A stretch of DNA of 64,000 nt from the NCBI GenBank assembly GCA_032718475.1, contig JAUCBJ010000933.1:24055-88054 (forward strand), given 5' to 3'. This document shows, in pieces, positions 1 to 10,582 of the stretch. Both the position numbers and the translations under genes were made by a program. This stretch comes from Nemertoderma westbladi (Eukaryota > Xenacoelomorpha > Nemertodermatida > Nemertodermatidae). Position 1 is the stretch's first letter; the number at the start of each line of letters is the position of its first letter. The notes beneath the pieces were generated by a model that searched no databases, was not told the DNA's origin, and worked only from the letters and a program-made list of their open reading frames with translations.

Positions 1-2
1 AA

Positions 3-1544
3 CTGTTTCATCAACCTCAAGGACCTCAAGAGCAGGGATTGCTGCTTTATCAAGTTAGAGAAAGAATTCTACGAATCAGGCTAATCTTATCAGCCTTTGA
101 GGAGGCTTCTAAACAAAGACAAGACACGTCGTTGCAAGTCGCCGTAAAGACTTGGTTTCAAAGGGTGAATCTCCAGGTTCAAGGAACAGCTCAGTTGAAA
201 GCTCAGCTAGAGGAGCGATCAACCCATGGAGAATCAACAGACGCTACTTTTTCCCAAGTGGAAAGTGAAGCGACGGCAGAGAAACCGCATAAGAGGGATG
301 CCATTGACATCTATCTGTCGGACTATCAACGTTTTTTAGGTAATGACGAGTTGAGGAGAAGGTTAGAGGGACTTAGCCCTAATAGTGAAGGAACCAAGCT
401 TGTGTTGGATGCCATCGATGTGGAAATGAGAGCTGCGAATCAGGCTAAATTCGATGAACAACTCCGCATCGCTAGAGACCAAGAGGAAAGGGTTAAGAAA
501 AAACGTATAGAAGACAGAAAGGCAGCGGCAGTAGCAGCAGCAGTGGCATCGGCAGAAGCGGAAAGAAAGGCGGCAGTGGCAGAGGCAGAAGCGGGAAGAA
601 AGGCGGCAGCGGCAGAAGCCGAAGCGGAAAGAAAGGCGGCAGCGGCAGAGGCCGAAGCGGAAAGAAAGGCGACAGCGGCAGAGGCCGAAGTGGAAAGAAA
701 AGTGGCAGAGGCAGTAGCAGAAGCAGAACGGAGAGCGACTGAAGAAATCACCCAGTTAGAATTGGAAAACATTCAGGAGAATCAAGACTGCATAAATAAA
801 CAGTTAACAGCTAGCAATATGCAGATGATGAATCGATCTACTCCCAAACGACAGGGATATACATCATCTGAGGAAGGTGATACCACCGATACTGAAGGCA
901 AAGGAAATAGATCTCGTTTAAGCAGACGTAAAAGAACATTCCACCGTCAGAAATTGCCTGATTTGCCTCCAGCTGTTAGAAGGCAACTAAATAACACCAA
1001 CTTAGGTAGTACAGAGCCCACAGACCAAATAATTAAAATAGAAAGACTCCCTACTATAGTAGATGAGCCTGAAATAATTAGGCCTGTTCTTGAAATCACC
1101 CCTTTGGTGATAGACATACCTGTGCTCCCTGAGACTACCTCTAAATTCCCTTTGCATAGCACTAAGCTACCTGTGCCCCGTAGAACTGCCCCGGATACAG
1201 TTCAGGTCCTGGACCCCGAGCGAATTATTCATAATTTGTCGCCCGTTGTCCCTCGTCCGCCCGCTACAACGTTGGCGACTCCCGCTTCGGCGGTCGAATG
1301 GGTGGACGAGAGACGGCGGGGGATGGATATCCTGCTCGGGCAGATGCAGGAGACTGTCCAGCAATTCAAGGGCACAGTAAGGGAAAGTAGGCTAGAGTTG
1401 CAAGAAGTGCAGCAAAGTATCGCGCTCGAACGCGATACCCAAAGAGGTGAGGTCTCTATAGGGGTGTCGCGAACAGGCGGCGGCGGGCTCGTGAGGGTCT
1501 GGGGGCACGTTAAATATTCGAGTATAGTGCAAGGGAGTTACTGA
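3..1544 (+). CDS. Gag-like coiled-coil ORF upstream of BEL/Pao polyprotein, 5' end outside window
   Basis: The frame is open from the window edge to TGA at 1542-1544, so the start lies to the left; no convincing ATG marks a start inside. About 514 codons are visible. The N-terminal part is helical and charged. Bases about 515-750 encode an Ala/Glu/Arg-rich repeat (units like AEAERKAA) expected to form a long coiled coil. A Pro-rich linker follows, then a second helix near the end. Charged helical N-termini of this kind are common in BEL/Pao Gag proteins (family knowledge), and the ORF has the same strand and frame phase as the polyprotein that follows. I infer that it is the N-terminal Gag part of that element. 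A GTGAGG donor-like site at 1447 could end it as an exon. It could instead be an unrelated coiled-coil protein. Confidence 0.55.
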   Translation: MFHQPQGPQEQGLLLYQVRERILRIRLILSAFEEASKQRQDTSLQVAVKTWFQRVNLQVQGTAQLKAQLEERSTHGESTDATFSQVESEATAEKPHKRDAIDIYLSDYQRFLGNDELRRRLEGLSPNSEGTKLVLDAIDVEMRAANQAKFDEQLRIARDQEERVKKKRIEDRKAAAVAAAVASAEAERKAAVAEAEAGRKAAAAEAEAERKAAAAEAEAERKATAAEAEVERKVAEAVAEAERRATEEITQLELENIQENQDCINKQLTASNMQMMNRSTPKRQGYTSSEEGDTTDTEGKGNRSRLSRRKRTFHRQKLPDLPPAVRRQLNNTNLGSTEPTDQIIKIERLPTIVDEPEIIRPVLEITPLVIDIPVLPETTSKFPLHSTKLPVPRRTAPDTVQVLDPERIIHNLSPVVPRPPATTLATPASAVEWVDERRRGMDILLGQMQETVQQFKGTVRESRLELQEVQQSIALERDTQRGEVSIGVSRTGGGGLVRVWGHVKYSSIVQGSY

Positions 1545-2499
1545 AGGCCCTCGTGTCTTGCGAACCATGAATTGACATGGTGCCGTGGTACCGTCTAGTC
1601 GGCCTGTTGCCGTACTGCCAGTCCTGTACACAGCAGGGGTGGTGGCATAGTGTGATCTGTGGTTTGTGTGTGTACGTAGTATACGTGAGTGTGTGTATGG
1701 CCACTGCGAGTGAGTGTGGGAAACCTTGCCGGTTGGTTCAGTCACCACCGGTTATTAGTAGGACCATATCTTTACTGCGCCCCAGCATACTTTGTGCACA
1801 CAAAGTTATTTTGCCCTGACGGCAAAATAAGATACTCTCGACTCTTTAACAGTCGATACAATTTTGTCCCCTCTGATTTTGTCCCCGATTTGGTCTATTC
1901 CCGATTATGTCTTCTGTGTGTGCATGGTATGTGTCCGATTTTGTGTCTACCGTAGTGTACTCGATTTCGTGAGCATCTATTGAGTACACGTGTACAGTGA
2001 CTGGTAAGTGGTGACTTGTTCTTAGCTTAGCTTTTAAGCTAGTCAGTATTGTTGGTGGAACCGACTTCCCCTCAATACTGCCGGCGAGGCGGGTGAAAAC
2101 GGTCAATATTCCATGCTGGGTAGCGCAAGCCCACATGGGACAAGACCGTCGGTTTGGCTCAAGGGCGACCTTGATGCTCGATCGCTATCGACTGGTCCAC
2201 CCGCCGGTTGACTCTCTGAGTTGGCTCAATGTACAGTCAGGCCACAGTAAGTTGACAGTAGGCGAACTTTGAGTCGCCGTTCGGCTACACACGACGAGCT
2301 GTGCCGGTGTGATCGGGGGATTGAAAATTGAACCCGGGAAGCATCGGGCTACCCTCCGGCCCGGTCTGATAAAAACGGAGTCGGACTGGCCCCAAGGGTA
2401 GTGGGACAGCGTCCGCCTCATGGGTGCGCCTCGGGGAGGAGCCCAGAAGGACGCAAGCGAAATTAGTAAACACACAAAGGGGTATACCACCACCCTCAG
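1447..2499 (+). other. Spacer or candidate intron between the two BEL ORFs
   Basis: There is no convincing gene here. The stretch begins at a GTGAGG donor-like site inside the first ORF and ends at a pyrimidine-rich CACCCTCAG acceptor-like site six bases before the polyprotein ATG. Donor phase (one base left over) and acceptor phase (two bases needed) agree, so removal would fuse the two frames. I found no LTR-like duplication or primer-binding site in it. Inference only. Confidence 0.3.
1806..1830. other. Perfect hairpin, 10-bp stem
   Basis: TTATTTTGCC is followed by CTGAC and then by its exact reverse complement. The hairpin lies in the spacer between the two BEL ORFs. Function unknown. 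Confidence 0.5.
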
Positions 2500-2504
2500 T
2501 AACA

Positions 2505-5500
2505 ATGTGTCAACCTGTTAGGTCTGAAGTATCTCATGCGCAAGGTGTGGAGCCTACACGCATATATACTGCTAGCGAAGTCGAAACTCCTATAGTGAAC
2601 CCTATTAAGGGTAATTATATGCCTGTTGATAATGACATTCCCTATAGAGTTGATCATAATCCGAGAAATTTATATACCGATAACTCGATATTAAATAACA
2701 CGATGGCCCAAGAAAGTTTTACGCGTCAAATGGCTAGAACCGAAGCCCGGCAAGCGGTGAAGGTGGGAGAGATAGTCAAATTCAATGGAGATGAGATGAA
2801 ATGGTTACCTTTTAATGAATATTACAAAGATAACATACAGAACTCTGTACTATCTAATGGAGAAAAACTTAGATACCTCATCGAGTGCTTGGAAGGATCT
2901 CCCAAGTTAATGGCGTTAAAGTTTATTGGACATCCAGATGGATTAAGACAAGTTTGGGACACACTAAACATCAGGTATGGTAATAGGAATAATATCGCTA
3001 AGTATTTATATGCAAAATTAGTAGCGCCCAGAAAGTTCATCAGCAGTGGGATAATAGAGTTTTCCGATGAGATTCAAGAGATCTGTAGACAATTAGATTG
3101 GTTAGGTAAGTCTCATGAATACCAAAGTTCTATGGTCATTGGAGCTGTGGCTTCTACTTTACCGAAAGGTGGGGTAGGCACACGCTGGGATAAGAAAGTA
3201 CTATATATGATGGAACAACAACGACGAGACCCTACCATGGCTGATCTCATGTCATTCTTGGATGGAGAAGTGAAATTGCAACTCCTCAAGCAGTCCCGAG
3301 AGAAGACACCGGAAAACAAGGTAAGTGAAAAACCCGTCTCTAGGAGAAAGGTAACACCAGTGTGTTATACAGACGACGGCGAAAGCCAGACTTCTCAAGG
3401 AGAAGATAGCGGGAAAGACACTGATAGATCTTATTATGTCAATAAAATGCCTAAAGATCAGGTAAGTAAATTCAAGTCTCGAGCAAATGACAGGAGAGAA
3501 CCGATAAGAAAAACTCCTCCCACGTCTCCCAAGAGAATTCAGGTGAGAAAGCCCGAAGAAAAGGCAAGTGTACACAATGTGACTCAGAATAAGGTAAGTA
3601 ACATCAAACCGAAATGTGCGCTGTGTGACGGGACCCACCATTTGAATAGGTGTGATGAATTTCTAAAGAAATCATTAACGGAGAGACGCGAAGTCATGTG
3701 GGATAAGCGGTTATGTTATAATTGCCTCAGACAAGGACACCAACGGCGAACCTGTTTCTCTGACATAAGGTGTGCAAAGTGTGGTTCGAAACATCATATC
3801 TTGTTGCACGCTGAATTCGATCGAAATAGTCCGAATCAGGTAAGTGATTCCGAGCTACATGTTCAATTCAGTGATGTGAACGACACTGATCAATCTGAGA
3901 TGGAAGGATTCTATACAGACGAGTTCTCCGACGAAAACGAATCCTGTTACATGATAAATACCGCAGTGTATCGAGCACTCACATATGAAAAAGATACAGA
4001 CAACGACTTTACTCTAACTACTTCTGAGCGACAACCATCTTGGAAAGAGCCATCTTCCAATGTAGGGATCCGAGAGTTTCCTGTGGTGCAGGTAAGGGTT
4101 CACGGACCTAAACGGAGTTATGTAGTGAACGCCCTCCTGGACTCCGGCAGCACAGGAACATTCATCGACAAAGAGCTAGCCGAAGATATATTTGCTGGAC
4201 AACCCAAGTTCCAAACTAAGCTCAACATGTCCGGCATTATGCAAGTTTGGAAATCTACAATCACAGCGGATTATTATGTAGGAGCGTTGTCCACCCCCCA
4301 GGACGAACTAGGAGAACATAGCATAAGGTCAGTGAAAATGGTGGCTATAAAGAACTTCGCTACTACTCAAGCAGACCTTTATAATTGGGACGAGGATGAG
4401 AGCATCCAACATCTTAACATACCTCGATTCCAGACTGATTATCCTGGAGTACAAATACTCATCGGCCAAAACGCGCATGAGGCGCTGGAGACATTGGAGA
4501 AACGGCCTGCTCAACCACAGCCACTACAGACCTATGCGGTAAGAACTAGAGTAGGTTGGTACTTTACTGGCCCTTCCCGTAGAACACTCAAAGAAAGACT
4601 ACCGCAAGAGCGCGTCTGCCAGGTGAGTGAATGGGAAGATGATACTAGTGAAGGAGACGATTCACCTGAGGGAATTCCATACTCCTCAGATAACGACGAT
4701 GTTCACCAGCTTTTTGATGAGGAGAATACCATCGATCTTCTTAAGGAAAACGAGGCTTGGCAAAACCAAGTTAACTTATGTCAACTTCTCTATCCATCTG
4801 AACGAGAAGCTTATAACGACGAATTAAATGACGTCATTGAGCGTTGCAATGCCAAGACTCGAGATGAACATGCCGTAAGATTCTTTACGCAAGAGGCGGT
4901 AGAGCCCAATTCCTACGATAAAGCCTTGTCGGTGGAAGAGGAAAGGGCCAAGCAGATCCAAGAGACAACCACACGTTTCCTCAAAGATCAAGGTAGGTAT
5001 GAAGTCGGTCTACCTTTCCGCAAGAAAGAACCGAAGTTCATCAATAATAGACCCTTAGCGGAAAAAAGAATCGCGCAACTCCATCGACGCCTTACGGCTA
5101 ATTCTTCAGCTAAAGCAATGTATCAAACACAGCTGGAGAAATTTATTAGTAAGGGATACGCGGAGAGAGTACCGGAAGAAACATCTGTGACTGAAAGAAC
5201 GTATTACTTAACTCACCATTACGTTCCTAAACCCGGTAAGCCACACGAAGTGAGAGTAGTGTTTGATGGCTCCGCTCTTTACATGGGTCAATCCCTTAAC
5301 TCTGAATTGTTACCCGGACCCAACTTGCTTCAATCTTTGTTGGGAATTCTTTTAAGATTGAGACAATATTCGATTGCTTTCGCCTCCGATATAGAAGGCA
5401 TGTTCTTACAAGTCAAGGTGTTAGATAGAGATCGAGATAGTCTACGATTTCTGTGGTGGCCCGAAGGAGACCTCAACCAGAAACCGGTGGAGTACTGGAT

Positions 5501-8500
5501 GACCATCCAGGCCTTTGGGATAATCTCAAGCCCTTCCAACGCCTGTTCGGTAGTGCGTACTACTGCAGAGGACAACCGAGAGGCATTCTCTAAGGAAGTG
5601 ATCGACAACATCAAGAGAGACATATACATGGACGACAATCTGAAGTCCCTCCCATCAGTTGAGGAAGCCATTGATGTCGCTAAGGGAACGGTAGAGTGCT
5701 TAAAAAGAGGTGGATTTCGATTAACCAAATTCACCAGCAACTCCCGTGAGTTTCTGGAGTCGATCCCTGCGGAAGATCGAGGAGCGAAAGATCTCGATTT
5801 GATCAAAGATGATCTGCCAGAGACCAAGACACTCGGCTTGAAATGGGACACAGAGCGAGATATCCTGTTTTTCCAGCTAAAACAGCGAGATAATCCAGTT
5901 CGAACCAAACGGATTTGCTTAAGTATACTGAGCACTTATTTCGATCCATTGGGATTTATTAGCCCAGTTATATTGATTGCTCGAAGTTTGGTACAACAAA
6001 TGTGGCTTGAAAACCACTCATGGGACGATCCACTTAAGGGAGAATTATTGAAGAAGTGGATGGAATGGGAAGATTCTCTGCCGGCTATCGAAGATTTTAT
6101 AATTTCCCGTTCATATTTTGGTCATGTTCTCCCTACGTATTCCTATCAACTCCATGTGTTTGGAGACGCCAGCGATATGGGAATAGGTATAGTAGCCTAT
6201 CTAAGAGTGGAAACTCCGGAGGGAATCAAAGTCGCCCTGGTTACTTCTAAGGCATTAATCAACAACAAGTTGAAAGTTCCTCGAGCGGAGTTAAAAGCGG
6301 CTCTATACGCTACAGCCATCGGCCGGAATGTAACCGAACAGATTGACTATCCATTAGAGAAGACTGTCTATTGGACCGACGCTTTACTCGTGTTAGAGTA
6401 TATAACCAATGAAGTCTGTCAGTTCAGCGTCTTCGTTACCAACAGGGTAGCCATCATACTTAGTCGCACGACGATGGACCAATGGAGACATTGCCCCGGA
6501 ACGATTAATCCAGCAGACATCGCGTCCCGAGGAGCGACTCCAAAGGAATTGGTAAATACTCCCGAATGGTTAGGAGGACCCGACTTTCTCTACAGAGAAG
6601 AAGAAGAATGGCCTCCCCATCTCACAACAGCAGAGATCAGACAGGCCAAGGGAGCGGATAAAGTTAAACCCAAAACTCGAGCGAGTAAATCGAAGTTGTT
6701 TAAACCTGCGGTTCATCTATCTGTATTATTTACTTCCGGAGAGGATGCTTTGGATCAGAAACCCACCGCCACGGATAAAGAAGTCTTGGAAATCCGTGAC
6801 AAGGATTGGAAATCTGGAATACCAGATATCGCACAAGGACTCTCACCTCTCTTGCAGAGAGCGATACGTCACTACAGCTCCTGGAATCGGCTCTGTAAAG
6901 CCGTCACCTATTTAAAACGATGTTTTCATCATCGTTACTCCGGAACAAAGACCAATAGTGATGATGCTCCATCAACATCTGCACGAGTCCATGTTGTTAA
7001 AGATCTTCCTAAATACAAGATATCCGACAGGTTTCTAAAGGAGAAGATCAGTTACCAGGAGCATGATGAAACCAACAAACAGATGCTGAGACTCCTACAA
7101 TGCTATGAGGATTCCGATAAGTATTTCCTGTTGTTAAGAAATCCACAGATGCGCTTAAGGGATCGCTTCTCTAGTACCATGATAGATGGGTTAATACGTG
7201 TTGGAGGCCGGCTCACCAACGCCCCATTATCCTTTGACACTAAGTTTCCCATACTCATTAGAAATCTTGACATACAAATCAAGATGATTGTAGATGTTCA
7301 TAGCAAACTGTACCATGCTGGTAGAGAACGAGTTCTGAGCGAAATCCGAACTCGCTACTATTTTTATAAACCCCATAGGGCTCTGAACCAAGTTCTTAGG
7401 AACTGCATACCCTGTAGGAAAGCATTCAGTTTTCCTTTAACACAGCGAGAGGCAGAATTACCTAGGGAAAGAGTAAGCTTCTATGAACCACCCTTTACTA
7501 ATACCGGTGTGGATTTATTTGGCCCTATTGAAGTATATCGTGCCCGGACTATAGTCAAGAGATGGTGTGTCATCTTCGTTTGTATGACTTGTAGAGCTAT
7601 CCATCTCGATATGGTAAACGATCTATCCACCAACAGCTTCGTGTTGAGTTTACGACCACAGATCGCTCGCTTCGGAACCAGTAACACGATGAGATCGGAT
7701 AAGGGAACGAACTTCATTGGCGCCAACAACGAAATTCAAGCTTACGTAAAGGACTGGAACAAAAGACAGGTGGACGATCAGCTAAGGATAACAGCGTCTA
7801 GCTGGACCTTCAACGCCGCCGACGCCCCTTGGTGGGGAGGAAGTTGGGAGAGATTGATTAGGAGCGTGAAGACTGCGTTCCACTTTATTGTACCTTGTCG
7901 CGCTTATCTCACCGACGAACTATTGCGGACGTTACTGGAGGAAATCGCCGCCTATCTCAACGAAAGACCGCTTATGCCAGTCTCTTCAAATCCTGATTCC
8001 CTGGAAGCGCTAACACCCGCGCACTTTCTACTGAAGAAACCCGTAGCCATGCTCCCACGATCGGAGATCACAGATGGAGACGAGTACTGCCGTCGAACCT
8101 GGCAACTTATGCAGTTGCTATCCCGTCGTTTCGCTGACCATTTCGAGAAACATTACCTGCCCACTCTACAACTTCGAACTAAGTGGTTTGCGCAGCAAGA
8201 AAACGTCAGCGCTGGAGACATGGTGCTTATTGTGGACCCCGATCTCCCACGTAAGCGATGGCAAACAGGACGTATCATCGAGACTTATATCTCGAGCGAT
8301 GGTTTGGTGCGATCAGTAGAACTCGTCGTCATGCGGCGGAACTTTAAGAAACCAGGGATAGTCTTTGAGACTCAACAGCTCAATCGCCCAGTGGGTCGTT
8401 TATGTTTACTGGAAAGAGACAGAGAGCTCTCCGGAAACTATGGAAGGCAAGAAACTCTTCCCACGACCACTTCCCTAATCCAACCGACATCTAGGGACTC

Positions 8501-8510
8501 CCCAACTTAA
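2505..8510 (+). CDS. BEL/Pao LTR retrotransposon Gag-Pol polyprotein, intact
   Basis: This 2001-aa intact ORF has its start at the first in-frame ATG (2505, context AACAATGT); the open frame extends 27 codons further upstream without ATG. Domains in order (approximate residues): DUF1759-type Gag (90-265); three zinc knuckles, CALCDGTHHLNRC, CYNCLRQGHQRRTC and CAKCGSKHH (370-435); aspartic protease LLDSGSTGTF (545); reverse transcriptase with FASDIEGMFLQV and catalytic YMDD (920-1050); Pao-type segment YFDPLGFISPV (1145); RNase H start VFGDASDMG (1218); integrase H2C2 zinc domain (1600-1640); integrase core with VDLFGP, SDKGTNF and WWGGSWERL as D, D, E (1665-1790); and a C-terminal DUF5641-like end. 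Together they replicate the element through reverse transcription and integration. No stop or frameshift is visible, so the copy looks young. Seven exact or near consensus 5' splice sites fall between 3318 and 4628. Confidence 0.97.
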   Translation: MCQPVRSEVSHAQGVEPTRIYTASEVETPIVNPIKGNYMPVDNDIPYRVDHNPRNLYTDNSILNNTMAQESFTRQMARTEARQAVKVGEIVKFNGDEMKWLPFNEYYKDNIQNSVLSNGEKLRYLIECLEGSPKLMALKFIGHPDGLRQVWDTLNIRYGNRNNIAKYLYAKLVAPRKFISSGIIEFSDEIQEICRQLDWLGKSHEYQSSMVIGAVASTLPKGGVGTRWDKKVLYMMEQQRRDPTMADLMSFLDGEVKLQLLKQSREKTPENKVSEKPVSRRKVTPVCYTDDGESQTSQGEDSGKDTDRSYYVNKMPKDQVSKFKSRANDRREPIRKTPPTSPKRIQVRKPEEKASVHNVTQNKVSNIKPKCALCDGTHHLNRCDEFLKKSLTERREVMWDKRLCYNCLRQGHQRRTCFSDIRCAKCGSKHHILLHAEFDRNSPNQVSDSELHVQFSDVNDTDQSEMEGFYTDEFSDENESCYMINTAVYRALTYEKDTDNDFTLTTSERQPSWKEPSSNVGIREFPVVQVRVHGPKRSYVVNALLDSGSTGTFIDKELAEDIFAGQPKFQTKLNMSGIMQVWKSTITADYYVGALSTPQDELGEHSIRSVKMVAIKNFATTQADLYNWDEDESIQHLNIPRFQTDYPGVQILIGQNAHEALETLEKRPAQPQPLQTYAVRTRVGWYFTGPSRRTLKERLPQERVCQVSEWEDDTSEGDDSPEGIPYSSDNDDVHQLFDEENTIDLLKENEAWQNQVNLCQLLYPSEREAYNDELNDVIERCNAKTRDEHAVRFFTQEAVEPNSYDKALSVEEERAKQIQETTTRFLKDQGRYEVGLPFRKKEPKFINNRPLAEKRIAQLHRRLTANSSAKAMYQTQLEKFISKGYAERVPEETSVTERTYYLTHHYVPKPGKPHEVRVVFDGSALYMGQSLNSELLPGPNLLQSLLGILLRLRQYSIAFASDIEGMFLQVKVLDRDRDSLRFLWWPEGDLNQKPVEYWMTIQAFGIISSPSNACSVVRTTAEDNREAFSKEVIDNIKRDIYMDDNLKSLPSVEEAIDVAKGTVECLKRGGFRLTKFTSNSREFLESIPAEDRGAKDLDLIKDDLPETKTLGLKWDTERDILFFQLKQRDNPVRTKRICLSILSTYFDPLGFISPVILIARSLVQQMWLENHSWDDPLKGELLKKWMEWEDSLPAIEDFIISRSYFGHVLPTYSYQLHVFGDASDMGIGIVAYLRVETPEGIKVALVTSKALINNKLKVPRAELKAALYATAIGRNVTEQIDYPLEKTVYWTDALLVLEYITNEVCQFSVFVTNRVAIILSRTTMDQWRHCPGTINPADIASRGATPKELVNTPEWLGGPDFLYREEEEWPPHLTTAEIRQAKGADKVKPKTRASKSKLFKPAVHLSVLFTSGEDALDQKPTATDKEVLEIRDKDWKSGIPDIAQGLSPLLQRAIRHYSSWNRLCKAVTYLKRCFHHRYSGTKTNSDDAPSTSARVHVVKDLPKYKISDRFLKEKISYQEHDETNKQMLRLLQCYEDSDKYFLLLRNPQMRLRDRFSSTMIDGLIRVGGRLTNAPLSFDTKFPILIRNLDIQIKMIVDVHSKLYHAGRERVLSEIRTRYYFYKPHRALNQVLRNCIPCRKAFSFPLTQREAELPRERVSFYEPPFTNTGVDLFGPIEVYRARTIVKRWCVIFVCMTCRAIHLDMVNDLSTNSFVLSLRPQIARFGTSNTMRSDKGTNFIGANNEIQAYVKDWNKRQVDDQLRITASSWTFNAADAPWWGGSWERLIRSVKTAFHFIVPCRAYLTDELLRTLLEEIAAYLNERPLMPVSSNPDSLEALTPAHFLLKKPVAMLPRSEITDGDEYCRRTWQLMQLLSRRFADHFEKHYLPTLQLRTKWFAQQENVSAGDMVLIVDPDLPRKRWQTGRIIETYISSDGLVRSVELVVMRRNFKKPGIVFETQQLNRPVGRLCLLERDRELSGNYGRQETLPTTTSLIQPTSRDSPT

Positions 8511-9039
8511 TATCGTTCGGAGTGGGCGTGTGACTCGATTATTTTATATTATATTATTATTTTTATATTTATGTATGTATTACTATGTAATTTTATTTTA
8601 ATCGTTTTATTTAATTTAGTAGAATATTATTTAGCGATTATTTTGTAGAATAGTGCAATATGTTCGTGTTTATTACGTACGTAATTACTTATATTATATT
8701 TAGTGAGACGGCGAAGAAATAATTATTTTTCTTTTTCCTTACTGCCCGTATTCTATTATAAATACGTAACTACAGTAAGATGAAATGTCCGTACTTATTA
8801 ATGTACAATAAAGCCACTACTATATTTAAGTATTATTGGTAGGCAGAGTATTAGGAATGCAAAGTTCAGATCCTCGTGTCTCGGCTAAACCAAGCTCTGG
8901 GTAGACCTTGGAAACGACTTGCCTCTTCACACTGACATTGCTTCGTGCGATATTGCTCTCATACCGTATATTAAATAATACATATAGTAGCGTGATGTCC
9001 CTTTAACAGTAGCGTATAACGCAAAATAAATCTGTTAAA
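8511..9039. other. AT-rich flank after BEL polyprotein, no gene
   Basis: Non-coding and AT-rich. It should hold the 3' untranslated region and perhaps the 3' LTR of the BEL element. No repeat of it occurs upstream in the window. Confidence 0.4.
8807..8812 (+). terminator. Candidate polyadenylation signal AATAAA of the BEL element
   Basis: AATAAA lies about 300 bases after the polyprotein stop in an AT-rich tail. It may belong to a 3' LTR, but no matching 5' LTR is inside the window, so LTR borders cannot be set. Confidence 0.4.
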
Positions 9040-9044
9040 CCCTT

Positions 9045-9365
9045 TGACCATCTGTAATTCTAGTCGATTAAGATATCGCGGCACCCACCGATATACTTGA
9101 AAGACAAATTCTAGAATCAGTGGTTAACGTCCCCAGACAAGTTCTGGAATAAATCGGTGCCCATCTCAAATATTAATTATTTAATATTTACAAATCTAAT
9201 AAATCAAAATCTGTAAAATTCAGATCCTTCAACAATTCTAGTCAATTAAGATATCGTAGCATTTACCGATATTCTTAAAAAAGACAATTGTCATAGAATT
9301 AAGGATCTTGTGTCCCTAGACATGTTCTAGAATCAAAATATGTCCATTTAATTATCAAATAATAA
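9045..9365. repeat. Diverged direct duplication, about 180-bp period
   Basis: The block at about 9045-9170 (AATTCTAGTCGATTAAGATA ... ACCGATAT ... TTCTAGAAT) recurs diverged at about 9225-9360. The copies are joined by an AT-rich linker. No coding potential. Confidence 0.55.
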
Positions 9366-10158
9366 AATTTCAGGGAATAAATTTAAATTCATGCCTTTTA
9401 ATGAATTTAATAAATTGCCATTTTTACGCAATTTATAAAGTTCCCAAAATTCCATTAATTAATAGATCAAGGGAGCGGAGATTTATCTTATCATGCGTAT
9501 GAGTGTGTGAAAGTCTCCCAAACATAGTCAATAGCCGATAAAATTCATAAAGTCATGTATAAAACAGAACATTGACTATTAAAGAATACTATTAAATAAC
9601 ATCCCAGATCTGTATGCATTGGAATTACCCTAATTCTACCGCTAGCTTTGCATAATGTCACCATAGCAACAACCACGCTAGAATTAGAATTGAGTTAAGA
9701 GAACAATAGAAAGCTTGTCCCATTGAATAGCATAAGGAATAAATAGTGCACTGATAGTATCCAAGGATACATAATAATACAGTGACATTCTGGAAGGCAT
9801 TGACTAACGGACAAATGGCCCGAATGTGTGTAGTTGTGACCAGTTGTGTGGTATTTGTGAGTTTATAGGTGAATGTTACTGCTAAAGTGTGTTTACAGTA
9901 GCTAGTCACAATCGTGAAAGTAACCTAACTCTCCAAGGAAAACCTGAAGTACATCTAAGCCTTTGGGACGGACAGTTGAGTGACTTGTGCCGGTTGTCGT
10001 TGTCTTTGTACGGCTACGTCGTTGGCGAAAGTACAGCGGCGACAACACATCGGCGCTGAGGATCTCGCACTGTCCGGGGGTTGATTGGGGTAGGCAGCGA
10101 CGTCCGCTCGCCTAAATATAAACTCCTTATAATATGGATAAACTCATATATAGCAGAT
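9366..10158. other. Non-coding, nothing recognised
   Basis: AT-rich to about 9950, then more GC-balanced before the next ORF. I see no gene, RNA or bounded element. Confidence 0.4.
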
Positions 10159-10464
10159 ATGACGGAGTTGATAGAAGATGGTCTTGGTATCAGGGAGCGA
10201 TATACTCTACTTTTACAAGCGTTTGTTGATAGCTTAATACGCGGCGACGTTAGTCCAACTGCTGCGGAGGACGATGGTCGTTATATCGAACCGACAATGT
10301 CCCAAGTGCAGCTCTCGCGTGAGTTGGACTATAGAAAATTCGCTGCTCGATATACGCAGCGTAATGGTACGTATACGGGCTTCTTAACTACTGGTCATCC
10401 TATCGATTTACACAATACAGACTATGTCGACTATATATCCTGCCCAGCGGAGTCGGAACCATAA
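10159..10464 (+). CDS. Hypothetical ORF, 101 aa, possibly frameshifted remnant
   Basis: An ATG at 10159 opens a 101-aa frame ending in TAA. The protein is acidic and soluble with no recognised domain or membrane segment. Another frame is open across the end of this ORF and runs on to TAA at about 10580-10582 with a coding-like, charged composition (about 40 codons). The two may therefore be parts of one gene joined by a past frameshift. An AATAAA lies at about 10588. The context is transposon-rich, so it could be a retroelement remnant. Identity unknown. Confidence 0.3.
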   Translation: MTELIEDGLGIRERYTLLLQAFVDSLIRGDVSPTAAEDDGRYIEPTMSQVQLSRELDYRKFAARYTQRNGTYTGFLTTGHPIDLHNTDYVDYISCPAESEP

Positions 10465-10582
10465 ACTGAAATTCGAATGCGAAAATTCTATTCGAAATCG
10501 ACTCGAAAGAAAAGACACTAAAGAAACAAATGGACGCGGTAACTCCAACGTATATTTGGAATTCTTGATAGAAGCATTGTAA

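Noticed and set aside
440-772. Minus-strand Ala/Ser-rich frame
   Set aside because: Antisense shadow of the GC-biased coiled-coil repeat in the plus-strand ORF.
1545-2424. 5' LTR of the BEL element
   Set aside because: No matching copy after 8510 and no convincing primer-binding site.
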